In this document: positions 43,788-50,701 of the stretch, piece by piece
Numbering within the stretch: position 1 is the stretch's first letter
Layout of the letters: each line of letters opens with the position of its first letter
Virus record (IMG/VR): IMGVR_UViG_3300042010_000106
Span: 1-64,000 of that record
Origin: a virus
Length of the DNA: 64,000 nucleotides
Direction: 5' to 3' (one strand)
The notes under the pieces: model-generated
The model's database searches: none
What the model was told of the DNA's origin: nothing
The model's input: the letters and a program-made list of their open reading frames with translations, nothing else
Made by a program: the position numbers and the translations under genes

Positions 43788-44015
43788 ATGAACCGCTATC
43801 AAGTCCGCATAACTAACGCCCACTTTGCCAGTGCCACGCTCACAGTCGAAGCAGAGACGAAAGCAGAAGCAGAAACAATTGCTCTGTATGCCCGTCACGG
43901 TTTCCGTGTGCACTGGTCAAAGAAAGTCCCGGCGAAAAAGAAACCCACGCGGCACCACTATGGCCTGTCTGCAAAAACAACTGGCGTTGGTACTTCCACA
44001 GCGAAAGCATACTGA
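43788..44015 (+). CDS. small basic protein, 75 aa
   Basis: ATG 43788 with AAGG 8 bases upstream. Strand-helix pattern ATLTVEAETKAEAETIALYA, then a basic tail (WSKKVPAKKKPTRHH). Not recognised. Confidence 0.6.
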   Translation: MNRYQVRITNAHFASATLTVEAETKAEAETIALYARHGFRVHWSKKVPAKKKPTRHHYGLSAKTTGVGTSTAKAY

Positions 44016-44030
44016 CAAGGAATCATCGTA

Positions 44031-44405
44031 ATGCAAGTAATCGACATCACGTGCAACACGAATGGCAACAAACCTGTTTTCTGTTCCATTGTTGACGGTG
44101 TACGTTTGGAGAGTGACAGCCTTTCCAAAATGGAATGTCTGATCACCAATGTTTACCCTCAGTCGAAATACAACTACGAATTCAGCCGGGACATGAAATG
44201 GTTTCGTGTCCTGATCAAACAGCAAGGTGAATTGTATTTCTACGGCGGCATGGAAATTCTCGACGACGATTATGTGCAGCAGTTGTCCCGCGCTTTCTAT
44301 TCCAGCATGTTTGCAAACACGATTCGCATATACGACATTCACGGCGACGTGATTGGCGAGCTGACCCGCGCCGATTATAAAGCTGGCAAGTTCCCCGCGC
44401 TGTAA
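44031..44405 (+). CDS. hypothetical protein, 124 aa
   Basis: Alpha/beta; MQVIDITCNTNGNKPVFCSI start, YFYGGMEILDDDYVQQLSRA. Not recognised. Followed 2 bases later by a terminator. Confidence 0.65.
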   Translation: MQVIDITCNTNGNKPVFCSIVDGVRLESDSLSKMECLITNVYPQSKYNYEFSRDMKWFRVLIKQQGELYFYGGMEILDDDYVQQLSRAFYSSMFANTIRIYDIHGDVIGELTRADYKAGKFPAL

Positions 44406-44407
44406 AC

Positions 44408-44444
44408 GAAAGGCCCCACGCCATTAAACGGTTTGGGGCCTTTC
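44408..44444 (+). terminator. factor-independent terminator
   Basis: GAAAGGCCCCA (44408-44418) pairs perfectly with TGGGGCCTTTC (44434-44444). The T tract is short, but the stem is 11 bp. Confidence 0.75.
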
Positions 44445-44496
44445 TGCGTTCTAGGCCCTTTAAACCAATAGCCTCGGCCCGCGTAAACAAAACCCG

Positions 44497-44525
44497 TTGA
44501 CGCCTTATTGCGTTTCAGGCATAGT
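44497..44525 (+). promoter_or_regulatory. sigma70-like promoter P1
   Basis: TTGACG (44497-44502), 17 bases, CATAGT (44520-44525). The conserved leader CCAGATCGGC begins at 44531, exactly 34 bases from the first base of TTGACG. Confidence 0.75.
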
Positions 44526-44530
44526 GGCTA

Positions 44531-44589
44531 CCAGATCGGCAATTATGCCTGTTACCAAACTAACTCACGGTTCAAAGGAAGTTTCCCAA
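44531..44589 (+). promoter_or_regulatory. conserved 5' leader L1
   Basis: Begins CCAGATC, then hairpin GGCA-ATTA-TGCC, later ACTCACGG and AAAGGAAGTT before the ATG. Shared with leaders at 49705, 50645 and 55084. The hairpin near the presumed mRNA 5' end may protect the transcript or tune translation. Confidence 0.65.
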
Positions 44590-44739
44590 ATGCGCGCATT
44601 CAATGCCCCAGCAACCCGTCGCACCGCAACTACAGCAGTAAAGAAATCTTGGCAGTGGAACAGCGACGAATTGCTGGCCGCTGAAAAACGCGCCAAGGAA
44701 GTTCAAGCGGCACAACGCCGTTTTCGTAAAGCAGCGTAA
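44590..44739 (+). CDS. small basic protein, 49 aa
   Basis: First gene behind P1; ATG 44590 with AAGGAAG 9 bases upstream. 49 residues, highly basic helix (ELLAAEKRAKEVQAAQRRFR). A strong early promoter in front of such a short protein suggests a host-takeover or nucleic-acid-binding factor; inferred. Confidence 0.65.
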   Translation: MRAFNAPATRRTATTAVKKSWQWNSDELLAAEKRAKEVQAAQRRFRKAA

Positions 44740-44751
44740 GGGTAATTTGAA

Positions 44752-44979
44752 ATGGCCCTTCACGCTTACACGATTATCGAACGCAAGAAGAACAGCAAAG
44801 GTGTTACCTATTCGTTGCAGCGTGACAGCGGCGAACTGGCAAACAAAGATTGTCCTTATGGTGTTTGGAAACTCTGCATCAACTATGTACGCGGCAAAAA
44901 CGTTGCGACATGGCGCTACATTGAAACCGGCCTCGATTTAGAAGCCGCACAAAAACTTTTCGCACGTCGAAGCAAATAA
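44752..44979 (+). CDS. hypothetical protein, 75 aa
   Basis: 12 bases after the previous stop. Strand-rich with YTIIERKKNSKGVTYSLQRD and WRYIETGLDLEAAQKLFARR. Not recognised. Confidence 0.65.
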   Translation: MALHAYTIIERKKNSKGVTYSLQRDSGELANKDCPYGVWKLCINYVRGKNVATWRYIETGLDLEAAQKLFARRSK

Positions 44980-44989
44980 GGAATACAAA

Positions 44990-45391
44990 GTGGATATCGT
45001 AATCGCAACTGGCAGCACCAAGAAAGTCAACGTTTGGAAACCGACCGCCGAAGAATGCACGCAGATTCGCGCCTTCGCCAAACGTGAAGTAAGCGGCATG
45101 AAACGGTTGGAAGGTGGTTCCCGCCACAACATGCACGACAGCAGCGTACCGACTTCGCTGAACATCGCGCTCGTTGCCAAGAAAGAAAATTGGGAGGATA
45201 CAGACCTTTCCGATTTCGTGCCGTGGGCAATCTTTCGTAAAGGCGTGGAATTGACCGAAGACGGTCGCGCCATCATCGACTTCTACGTGTACAACGCGTG
45301 GGGTTTGGAAACCAACATTTCCGTCTACTATAAAGGCGGCAAAATCGTTAAGCTGGCCCGCACTGGCCGTGGTCGTGAACTGACGTTTTAA
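44990..45391 (+). CDS. hypothetical protein, 133 aa
   Basis: GTG start with AAGGAA upstream. Basic N-terminal helix (TQIRAFAKREVSGMKRLEGG), later strands (AIIDFYVYNAWGLETNISVY). Not recognised. Followed by a CCCCGC stem-loop. Confidence 0.65.
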   Translation: MDIVIATGSTKKVNVWKPTAEECTQIRAFAKREVSGMKRLEGGSRHNMHDSSVPTSLNIALVAKKENWEDTDLSDFVPWAIFRKGVELTEDGRAIIDFYVYNAWGLETNISVYYKGGKIVKLARTGRGRELTF

Positions 45392-45401
45392 CAGCACCAA
45401 A

Positions 45402-45434
45402 ACAAACCCCGCCTTGTGTGGGGTTTGTCAGTAG
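45402..45434 (+). repeat. CCCCGC stem-loop, copy 1
   Basis: ACAAACCCCGC, loop CTTGT, GTGGGGTTTGT: an 11-bp stem with one G.T pair, then the tail CAGTAGTG. One of five copies between early genes (45402, 45768, 47249, 47914, 61353). Confidence 0.75.
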
Positions 45435-45464
45435 TGAAACTAAATAACCCTAAGAGGATTAATC

Positions 45465-45758
45465 ATGAAAGGCGCAATGGAAAAATGGTTGGACGAAATG
45501 TTCGGCCATTCAATCACGCAAGAAGAACGCGCATCCTACGAACATTGGTTGACTGCAACCGAGTCGATGTTAGGGCGTGACGTGGTGCGCGGTGGTGAGC
45601 TGGAAATGATTTTCCTAAAAGACTACATAGCCGGGAAAAATCCCGTGCAAGCTTCCGACGACTACAAAGCCGTTGAAGAGGAAAACAGAAAGCCACGCGC
45701 TTTGAAAATCATCAACCGCCACGGGGTTGAGTCTGACGTGATGTGGCCTTTCGACTGA
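45465..45758 (+). CDS. hypothetical protein, 97 aa
   Basis: AAGAGGAT site. Acidic, helical (EERASYEHWLTATESMLGRD). Not recognised. Flanked on both sides by CCCCGC stem-loops, like a cassette. Confidence 0.65.
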   Translation: MKGAMEKWLDEMFGHSITQEERASYEHWLTATESMLGRDVVRGGELEMIFLKDYIAGKNPVQASDDYKAVEEENRKPRALKIINRHGVESDVMWPFD

Positions 45759-45767
45759 CACACAAAC

Positions 45768-45799
45768 AACCCCGCCAAGTGCGGGGTTTGTCGGTAGTG
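45768..45799 (+). repeat. CCCCGC stem-loop, copy 2
   Basis: AACCCCGC, loop CAAGT, GCGGGGTT, then the conserved tail TGTCGGTAGTG. It starts 10 bases after the previous stop. Confidence 0.75.
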
Positions 45800-45830
45800 G
45801 AATAAACCACGCTCAATTAGGAAACGCACC

Positions 45831-45941
45831 ATGCAGAATCCAATGCTTTCGCAACTGCCACAAATCCACGCGATGTTTGCACCTAACCCGCATATCGCGC
45901 CATCGCAATTCGACATCGTGTTCGAATTGAAAACCCGGTAG
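45831..45941 (+). CDS. short peptide, 36 aa
   Basis: ATG 45831 with TAGGAAA 8 bases upstream. 36 residues, no charged clusters (MLSQLPQIHAMFAPNPHIAP). The clear ribosome site and fit between the stem-loop and the next gene support it. Confidence 0.5.
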   Translation: MQNPMLSQLPQIHAMFAPNPHIAPSQFDIVFELKTR

Positions 45942-45953
45942 GAAGCGGATCAC

Positions 45954-46199
45954 GTGGCAATTGATATTTGCCAATTCGTTTTCACCCGCGCCACAATCGT
46001 GATTCCGCACGAAGGCAACGGCTGCATGTTCGTTACCGCAGGCAAGGATGATGTAGGCCCATGCGACCTTGCATCGCTGCGCAACATTCTTTGGCACGAC
46101 GACTATATAAAGTCGAAGCCAGAAAACATGGCGCTGCTTTTCACGCGGGCTAAGAAGCCGCAAAACAAATACCCGCGCCAACGCAGTGTGCGCCGCTGA
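45954..46199 (+). CDS. hypothetical protein, 81 aa
   Basis: GTG start, AGGAAG about 9 bases upstream. Strand-rich start (ICQFVFTRATIVIPHEGNG) and basic C-terminus (RAKKPQNKYPRQRSVRR). Not recognised. Confidence 0.6.
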   Translation: MAIDICQFVFTRATIVIPHEGNGCMFVTAGKDDVGPCDLASLRNILWHDDYIKSKPENMALLFTRAKKPQNKYPRQRSVRR

Positions 46200-46213
46200 A
46201 CAGGAACCAAATC

Positions 46214-46609
46214 ATGGACAAGGAAATTGTAGACCTCGCAAAAAATCCCGAACACGTTAACGAATTGCACGATGGTGCGATTGTTTGCATAGGCGATGTG
46301 CATTTGCGTTTCTCTTTCGATTCGCTGAAGCCAGACGCCGCAACCAATCCCAAGGCGTTCGTTTTCATGACCACGTTGGATTCCGACATGGACGGGTATG
46401 AAAAAGATTGTGACCGGATTCGCGCCGAACACAAAGCGCAGTACCCGGACGTAGAAACCGAGCCGTACAGTGTTGAAACGATTTTGGGCTACGGTTGCAA
46501 TTACGGCGAGTTCATCAAGAATTTCCGCGCATCTGAAAATGGTGCAGCAATGATGACCCGTGAAGAAATGATCACAACGCTGAAGTCTGGCGTTTTCGTA
46601 ATCTGCTAA
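46214..46609 (+). CDS. hypothetical protein, 131 aa
   Basis: CAGGAAC site. Acidic alpha/beta (AIVCIGDVHLRFSFDSLKPD, FVFMTTLDSDMDGYEKD). Not recognised. Confidence 0.65.
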   Translation: MDKEIVDLAKNPEHVNELHDGAIVCIGDVHLRFSFDSLKPDAATNPKAFVFMTTLDSDMDGYEKDCDRIRAEHKAQYPDVETEPYSVETILGYGCNYGEFIKNFRASENGAAMMTREEMITTLKSGVFVIC

Positions 46610-46621
46610 AGGAGTAGGACA

Positions 46622-46906
46622 ATGAAAGTTAAAACCCCAGCTTTGAAAATGGGCAAATACGAATTGCGTGTTGACCCGACCACCGTTGACCCAACCCTGA
46701 CGCATTTTATCTTTGTGTGCGATTGCGGCTATTGGGGCAAGGGCGCCACGCTGTCAGAAGCGATTGCAGCCTCTGATAAAGAGCGCGGCTACACCACGCG
46801 TTCCAGCAATGTGCAAATCTGGATGTGTACGCCAGAATCGCGCATCAACGAAGAAGGCTCGCTCGTTTGCAAGATGGGCCAAAAACCAGCAGTAAGGATT
46901 AACTAA
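46622..46906 (+). CDS. hypothetical protein, 94 aa
   Basis: AAGGAG site. Contains FVCDCGYWGKGATLSEAIAA and a later Cys pair (C75, C88), a possible metal site. Not recognised. Confidence 0.65.
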   Translation: MKVKTPALKMGKYELRVDPTTVDPTLTHFIFVCDCGYWGKGATLSEAIAASDKERGYTTRSSNVQIWMCTPESRINEEGSLVCKMGQKPAVRIN

Positions 46907-46923
46907 CGTCGAGGAATAAAACG

Positions 46924-47085
46924 ATGGCCGTTTATTTGATCGCTTGGATTATGTCGGTGGTGGCTTCGTGTGCAGCGAGTATCGGCATAGCAACAGGACA
47001 CCAAACAATCGGCGCCATCGTTTCGGCGTCCGCTGCTTTAATCGCACTCGGTTGCGGAATCTATGTTTTGAGGAAGGGAGAATAA
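46924..47085 (+). CDS. small membrane protein, 53 aa
   Basis: GAGGAAT site 8 bases upstream of ATG 46924. Two hydrophobic helices (about 3-23 and 28-47) separated by TGHQ, ending RKGE. A two-helix hairpin membrane peptide typical of early phage genes that act on the host membrane. Function unknown. Confidence 0.6.
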   Translation: MAVYLIAWIMSVVASCAASIGIATGHQTIGAIVSASAALIALGCGIYVLRKGE

Positions 47086-47087
47086 AA

Positions 47088-47240
47088 ATGCAGGAACCAT
47101 TGTGGTTGATCACGTACACCAGCGGCAACACGCAGGAAGAACACGGTAAGGACGAAGCCGACGTGCGAGAATTCATCGCCCGCAGCTACGCCCACGAAGG
47201 CGCTGTCAAATCCGTGGAACTTCACCCCGACTATCAGTGA
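47088..47240 (+). CDS. small hypothetical protein, 50 aa
   Basis: ATG 47088 lies 2 bases after the previous stop with AAGGGAG upstream. Strand-helix-strand pattern (LWLITYTSGNTQEEHG, ADVREFIARSYAHEG). Followed by a CCCCGC stem-loop. Confidence 0.6.
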   Translation: MQEPLWLITYTSGNTQEEHGKDEADVREFIARSYAHEGAVKSVELHPDYQ

Positions 47241-47248
47241 ATCAAAAT

Positions 47249-47277
47249 AACCCCGCCCTGTGCGGGGTTTGTCGGTA
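47249..47277 (+). repeat. CCCCGC stem-loop, copy 3
   Basis: AACCCCGC, loop CCTGT, GCGGGGTT, then TGTCGGTA. It begins 8 bases after the previous stop. Confidence 0.75.
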
Positions 47278-47311
47278 CTAGCGCAATTTCGCGTACATAG
47301 GAGGCAACTTC

Positions 47312-47614
47312 GTGAACGACGCCAAACCACAAATCATTCACGGCAATTCAATTCCCGAAATACAATTCGAAAGCGGCACATTCATCAAACCCGGCTTTCG
47401 TGTACGTGTGAATTCTCGCCACGGCACGACAGGCACCGGTACAGTCAAAGATATTCGCGTGTGGCAGAATTGCCCGCCCACGATTGTTCTGGAAATGGAC
47501 GCTGACACAAATTGGTCGCAGCGTTCGCAAGCGGGTTGGCCGTTAGACGATGTACGCTTTCCAACCCTCGGCGTTTTCGGTGGCGAGATTGCCGACGTTC
47601 TGACTTTGAATTGA
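47312..47614 (+). CDS. hypothetical protein, 100 aa
   Basis: GTG start with AGGAGG 8 bases upstream. Beta-rich, barrel-like (FIKPGFRVRVNSRHGTTGTG, DIRVWQNCPPTIVLEMD), similar to small SH3-like domains. No family recognised. Confidence 0.65.
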   Translation: MNDAKPQIIHGNSIPEIQFESGTFIKPGFRVRVNSRHGTTGTGTVKDIRVWQNCPPTIVLEMDADTNWSQRSQAGWPLDDVRFPTLGVFGGEIADVLTLN

Positions 47615-47625
47615 GGAATGCAGTA

Positions 47626-47904
47626 ATGCGAAACAGATATCCAACCAATGCACAAAACGCAGTGTTCGCTGATCACGTCGGACAAAGCCTTTTGAAAGAA
47701 GGGCGAGACTGCGCAACATTCACCTACCTAGAGTTTTACGCACTGGTGCAGAAGTTTTGCCATTGCGAGAAATATGACGAATCAATGATGCGCCGTCATT
47801 TCCGTGAAAGCGTTCTCGGCGGTTCCGTGGAATTTGTAATCAGCTTCGGCACGAACATTGTGTTTGTCGCCAAGGATTCCAACTTCGCCCCGGTTGAAAT
47901 ATGA
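47626..47904 (+). CDS. hypothetical protein, 92 aa
   Basis: ATG 47626 with GAGGAA upstream. Helical with a possible winged-helix (TYLEFYALVQKFCHCEKYDE, MMRRHFRESVLGGSVEFVIS). May bind nucleic acid; not recognised. Followed by a CCCCGC stem-loop. Confidence 0.65.
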   Translation: MRNRYPTNAQNAVFADHVGQSLLKEGRDCATFTYLEFYALVQKFCHCEKYDESMMRRHFRESVLGGSVEFVISFGTNIVFVAKDSNFAPVEI

Positions 47905-47913
47905 AAGCCACTT

Positions 47914-47943
47914 ACCCCGCCCTGTGCGGGGTTTGTCGGTAGT
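47914..47943 (+). repeat. CCCCGC stem-loop, copy 4
   Basis: ACCCCGC, loop CCTGT, GCGGGGT, then the full tail TTGTCGGTAGTG. It begins 9 bases after the previous stop. Confidence 0.75.
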
Positions 47944-47975
47944 GAACCAAGTTAATGACCGCAGGCGGAAATATC

Positions 47976-48695
47976 ATGGCTAAGAAGAAATTGGTTATAG
48001 GTGATTTCTACGATGGCAGTTCTGTCACCCTGAAGAAATACATCGACCTCGATTCAGAAATCGACAAAAGCAAAAACGTTGTCAACCTGAAGTTGGCGAA
48101 CAAGCCATGGGGCCGCATCGCGTTTATCACCAAGGGAAAGAAACCCGGTGTGTATGCGTACGTTTTGAAAGACGGCAAAGAAAAAGAATTGGCCCGTCGC
48201 TTTTTTAGTGCTGACGATCCATTGGGCTTGGAAGACGATTTCGACGAAGCGCAAATGGACATCGGCGAAATCATTGTTCACCTGTACACGCGTGGACGTT
48301 TGGAAGCCTACAAATTAATTCACTACTGCATCGGTGCAGACGCACGCGAATTCGGTGTGGTGCGTTGGGCTACCGGTTCAGGCGGCACAATTAGCAGCCC
48401 GCCTTTTCTCGACGACAAACGCTACCAATTAATTTTGGGCCGTCGTGGTGTGCCGGATTATTCTTTCGGCTTCGATACGTTGGACGAATTGAAAGCGTTC
48501 GTGTTCGATTGCCCTGACCATCTGGCATACGGCTACGTGACGATTTACAAAGTGGTCGATGGCGTTGCAGATATGCTTTGCAAACCGTCTGCAAAGAAAC
48601 ACGGGCAAGGTGACGATTTCACTTTGCTTGCCGAGTACACAAAGTTTGTCCGTATGGTCAGCGACGGCACGCGCATAGAATTGCCGCGCTACTAA
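47976..48695 (+). CDS. hypothetical protein, 239 aa
   Basis: ATG 47976 with GGCGGAAA upstream. Basic N-terminal part (MAKKKLVIGDFYDGSSVTLK, WGRIAFITKGKKPGVYAYVL), central acidic stretch (LGLEDDFDEAQMDIGE), and an alpha/beta C-terminal half. Among the larger early proteins; not recognised. Confidence 0.7.
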   Translation: MAKKKLVIGDFYDGSSVTLKKYIDLDSEIDKSKNVVNLKLANKPWGRIAFITKGKKPGVYAYVLKDGKEKELARRFFSADDPLGLEDDFDEAQMDIGEIIVHLYTRGRLEAYKLIHYCIGADAREFGVVRWATGSGGTISSPPFLDDKRYQLILGRRGVPDYSFGFDTLDELKAFVFDCPDHLAYGYVTIYKVVDGVADMLCKPSAKKHGQGDDFTLLAEYTKFVRMVSDGTRIELPRY

Positions 48696-48712
48696 TTTCG
48701 TCCGGTAGCTAT

Positions 48713-48868
48713 ATGAATCAACGATCCCCACTGTTCTACGTTTTCCGTCTAATCTTTCTGATCTTGGGTTTTTTCATCGTGCGGGCAATCTGGCGCCGCT
48801 ACACACAACCCAAGACAGAAACCAAACCATTACCAAAACAGGAACGCCCAAAATGGCCCAACACATGA
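48713..48868 (+). CDS. small membrane-anchored peptide, 51 aa
   Basis: ATG 48713. One transmembrane helix (about 8-27, FRLIFLILGFFIVRAIW) followed by a basic, Pro-rich cytoplasmic tail (KTETKPLPKQERPKWP). Its end overlaps the next gene by 16 bases. The ribosome site is weak. Confidence 0.45.
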   Translation: MNQRSPLFYVFRLIFLILGFFIVRAIWRRYTQPKTETKPLPKQERPKWPNT

Positions 48869-49215
48869 TTTTGACTTTGAGCAAATTGGTTATCGACGTT
48901 TTGCAGCACCGTTTGGAAGTGCTACAAGATCCCGGCCACGTTGCCGAGCTTTTCGAAGAACACGAAGAGCTTGATCAAGATTTGTTGGTGGAAGCTGCCG
49001 AGACGATGCTCGATGCTTTCAAACAAGGTTCTACAACGATCACGATTACCACTGACGAAGATTTGGAAATCCTGATCGACTGCATCGACGGTTGCACGTA
49101 TTTCGGCACGCCGACGAATTCAGCGAAAGAGCGCCAGCGCAAAAAGGCGTTTATCGAATTCGCCGAAAAGCTGAGCGAAGCAACCGGGCAACAAATCATC
49201 GCTGCCGTTCATTAA
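48853..49215 (+). CDS. hypothetical protein, 120 aa
   Basis: Acidic and helical (LFEEHEELDQDLLVEAAETM), then STTITITTDEDLEILIDCID. AGGAACG upstream of the ATG. Not recognised. Confidence 0.65.
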   Translation: MAQHMILTLSKLVIDVLQHRLEVLQDPGHVAELFEEHEELDQDLLVEAAETMLDAFKQGSTTITITTDEDLEILIDCIDGCTYFGTPTNSAKERQRKKAFIEFAEKLSEATGQQIIAAVH

Positions 49216-49258
49216 TTCCAAACCTCCTTTCCAACCTTCGCTAAAAGAGATTTTCATC

Positions 49259-49609
49259 ATGGCTGCTAAATTGTCCGTTGTTGGTAAAACCGAACGTAAC
49301 CTCGACACCGTTTTCCCGTTTCTGGAATTCGAAGAAAAAGACGACACCGAGGAAGTCATGCTCGCGCTGAAGCAGGAATACAATTTCAGCGAGTACGACG
49401 GTGCGAACACCCTCACGCGGGGCGGTGAAGATTTCAATCTGGAACTGCGAACGGATCACAACGAGCTAGGGCACCGAGTTTTTAAAGCCGTGCTGGTAAC
49501 GTACTGCCCTTTGAACGAACACGGTTCGGAATACAACCTGTGCCCGCACGCAGCGCTGGCAGAACTTGCGGGCCTGCTTAAACCGGCCACACGGGCACGC
49601 CGCAAGTAA
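49259..49609 (+). CDS. hypothetical protein, 116 aa
   Basis: Acidic alpha/beta (LEFEEKDDTEEVMLALKQEY), C-terminal basic end (KPATRARRK). Not recognised. Ends 22 bases before a terminator. Confidence 0.65.
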   Translation: MAAKLSVVGKTERNLDTVFPFLEFEEKDDTEEVMLALKQEYNFSEYDGANTLTRGGEDFNLELRTDHNELGHRVFKAVLVTYCPLNEHGSEYNLCPHAALAELAGLLKPATRARRK

Positions 49610-49631
49610 TCCACAGGCAACACAAACCATT

Positions 49632-49656
49632 AAGGGCGCTTCGGTGCCCTTTTTGT
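49632..49656 (+). terminator. factor-independent terminator with TTCG loop
   Basis: AAGGGCGC, loop TTCG, GTGCCCTT, then T run. Directly followed by promoter P2. Confidence 0.9.
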
Positions 49657-49670
49657 TTTTATAAAACCGC

Positions 49671-49699
49671 TTGACGTAATGAACCCGGTTCTGTAGTTT
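49671..49699 (+). promoter_or_regulatory. sigma70-like promoter P2
   Basis: TTGACG (49671-49676), 17 bases, TAGTTT (49694-49699). The leader CCAGATCGGC begins at 49705, 34 bases from the first base of the -35. Confidence 0.7.
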
Positions 49700-49704
49700 T
49701 GGTT

Positions 49705-49761
49705 CCAGATCGGCAATTATGCCTGTAGAACTTAGAACTCACGGATAAAGGTAAGTTAACC
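49705..49761 (+). promoter_or_regulatory. conserved 5' leader L2
   Basis: CCAGATC, hairpin GGCA-ATTA-TGCC, then AACTCACGGAT and AAAGGTAAGTT before the ATG at 49762. Nearly identical to the other leaders although the genes behind them are unrelated. Confidence 0.65.
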
Positions 49762-49995
49762 ATGAACACAGACGGTGCAAAGATTTACCCGACTCGCGCA
49801 AAACAAGTGACGACGTTAATCGGTTGCCCGCATTTGGAATTGGTGCAGGGCGTTGGTTACTGGTATTTCGTATACGATGACCAGCGCGGCAAATATGAAA
49901 CGCATTCTGTTCAAGTCCTGCGTCTGAATCATCTGTCGATGGTTGAGTGGATTGCAGAAGGCAAAGAATTCGTCTCCACATTTGAGGGCAAGTGA
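49762..49995 (+). CDS. hypothetical protein, 77 aa
   Basis: First gene behind P2. Strand-rich (LVQGVGYWYFVYDDQRGKYE, SVQVLRLNHLSMVEWIAEG). Not recognised. Confidence 0.65.
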   Translation: MNTDGAKIYPTRAKQVTTLIGCPHLELVQGVGYWYFVYDDQRGKYETHSVQVLRLNHLSMVEWIAEGKEFVSTFEGK

Positions 49996-49996
49996 A

Positions 49997-50269
49997 ATGG
50001 AATATGTTCTATACATTGTAGGAGGCGCAATTGCCTCTTACATGATTGGCGGCGCTTTTCTGCTTACCTGCGTAATCCTTTACGTCAAAGGAACGCCAAA
50101 CAATCCAGAACACGCCCGCCTGCTTATGATGTACAGCGAATGCTTACCGAAAGGAAAAGCCTACATCTGGCTTGTGGCAATCTGGTACACGGTTTTCTGC
50201 TGGGCGCCTATCGCGTTCGGCTGGATGAAAACGCCGACTGAACTTCTCAACTGGAAGAAAGAAAAATGA
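49997..50269 (+). CDS. membrane protein, 90 aa
   Basis: ATG 49997, one base after the previous stop. Two transmembrane helices (about 4-30 and 54-76) and a short basic tail (LLNWKKEK). Overlaps the next, secreted, product by 4 bases, suggesting they act together in the envelope. Confidence 0.65.
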   Translation: MEYVLYIVGGAIASYMIGGAFLLTCVILYVKGTPNNPEHARLLMMYSECLPKGKAYIWLVAIWYTVFCWAPIAFGWMKTPTELLNWKKEK

Positions 50270-50538
50270 AACTGGCCCTACTCGCAATCCTGTTCGTTCC
50301 CTTTCTGGCGTCCGCTGCAACTTCTGCCCCGGCACAACCTGAACCGGCTAAAGTGGTTTCGGAACTGATCGTGGGTGAACAGGCGGTGCTGACCTACTTC
50401 AACGAAACCACGGAACAGGTTTGTACCTACGCGGCTTCGATAAACAGTACCGCGCCGTCGCTTACCTGCGTTTCGATCTATACGCTTTCTGACGATGCCC
50501 AACAAAACGTTAGGGATCGCGCCGCAGCCTTTAGATAA
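50266..50538 (+). CDS. small secreted/periplasmic protein, 90 aa
   Basis: Clear Sec signal peptide: MK, hydrophobic core LALLAILFVPFLAS, probable cleavage after ASA near residue 17. The mature part has two Cys (about 53 and 67) that could form a disulfide. Early phage periplasmic proteins often block superinfection or disturb the envelope; inferred. Coupled to the membrane protein before it. Confidence 0.65.
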   Translation: MKLALLAILFVPFLASAATSAPAQPEPAKVVSELIVGEQAVLTYFNETTEQVCTYAASINSTAPSLTCVSIYTLSDDAQQNVRDRAAAFR

Positions 50539-50544
50539 ACCTTT

Positions 50545-50574
50545 TTAGCCGTTCGCCCATAAGGGAGCGGCTAA
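50545..50574 (+). terminator. hairpin behind the secreted-protein gene
   Basis: TTAGCCG (50545-50551) pairs with CGGCTAA (50568-50574); the first T tract is missing but eight T follow at 50593-50600. Possible weak terminator before P3. Confidence 0.5.
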
Positions 50575-50610
50575 TGGGGTTGGCCTAAAAAGTTTTTTTT
50601 GGTAAACCGG

Positions 50611-50639
50611 TTGACACTAACGCGCCTCTAAGGCAACAT
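50611..50639 (+). promoter_or_regulatory. sigma70-like promoter P3
   Basis: TTGACA (50611-50616), 17 bases, CAACAT (50634-50639). Leader CCAGATCGGC at 50645, again exactly 34 bases from TTGACA. The -10 is poor but the invariant spacing supports it. Confidence 0.65.
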
Positions 50640-50644
50640 TGATT

Positions 50645-50701
50645 CCAGATCGGCAATTACGCCCATCAACATTTGAACTCACGGATCTAAGGAAGTTAAT
50701 C
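50645..50701 (+). promoter_or_regulatory. conserved 5' leader L3
   Basis: CCAGATC, GGC-AATTAC-GCC (outer three pairs kept), AACTCACGGAT and AAGGAAGTT before ATG 50702. Confidence 0.65.
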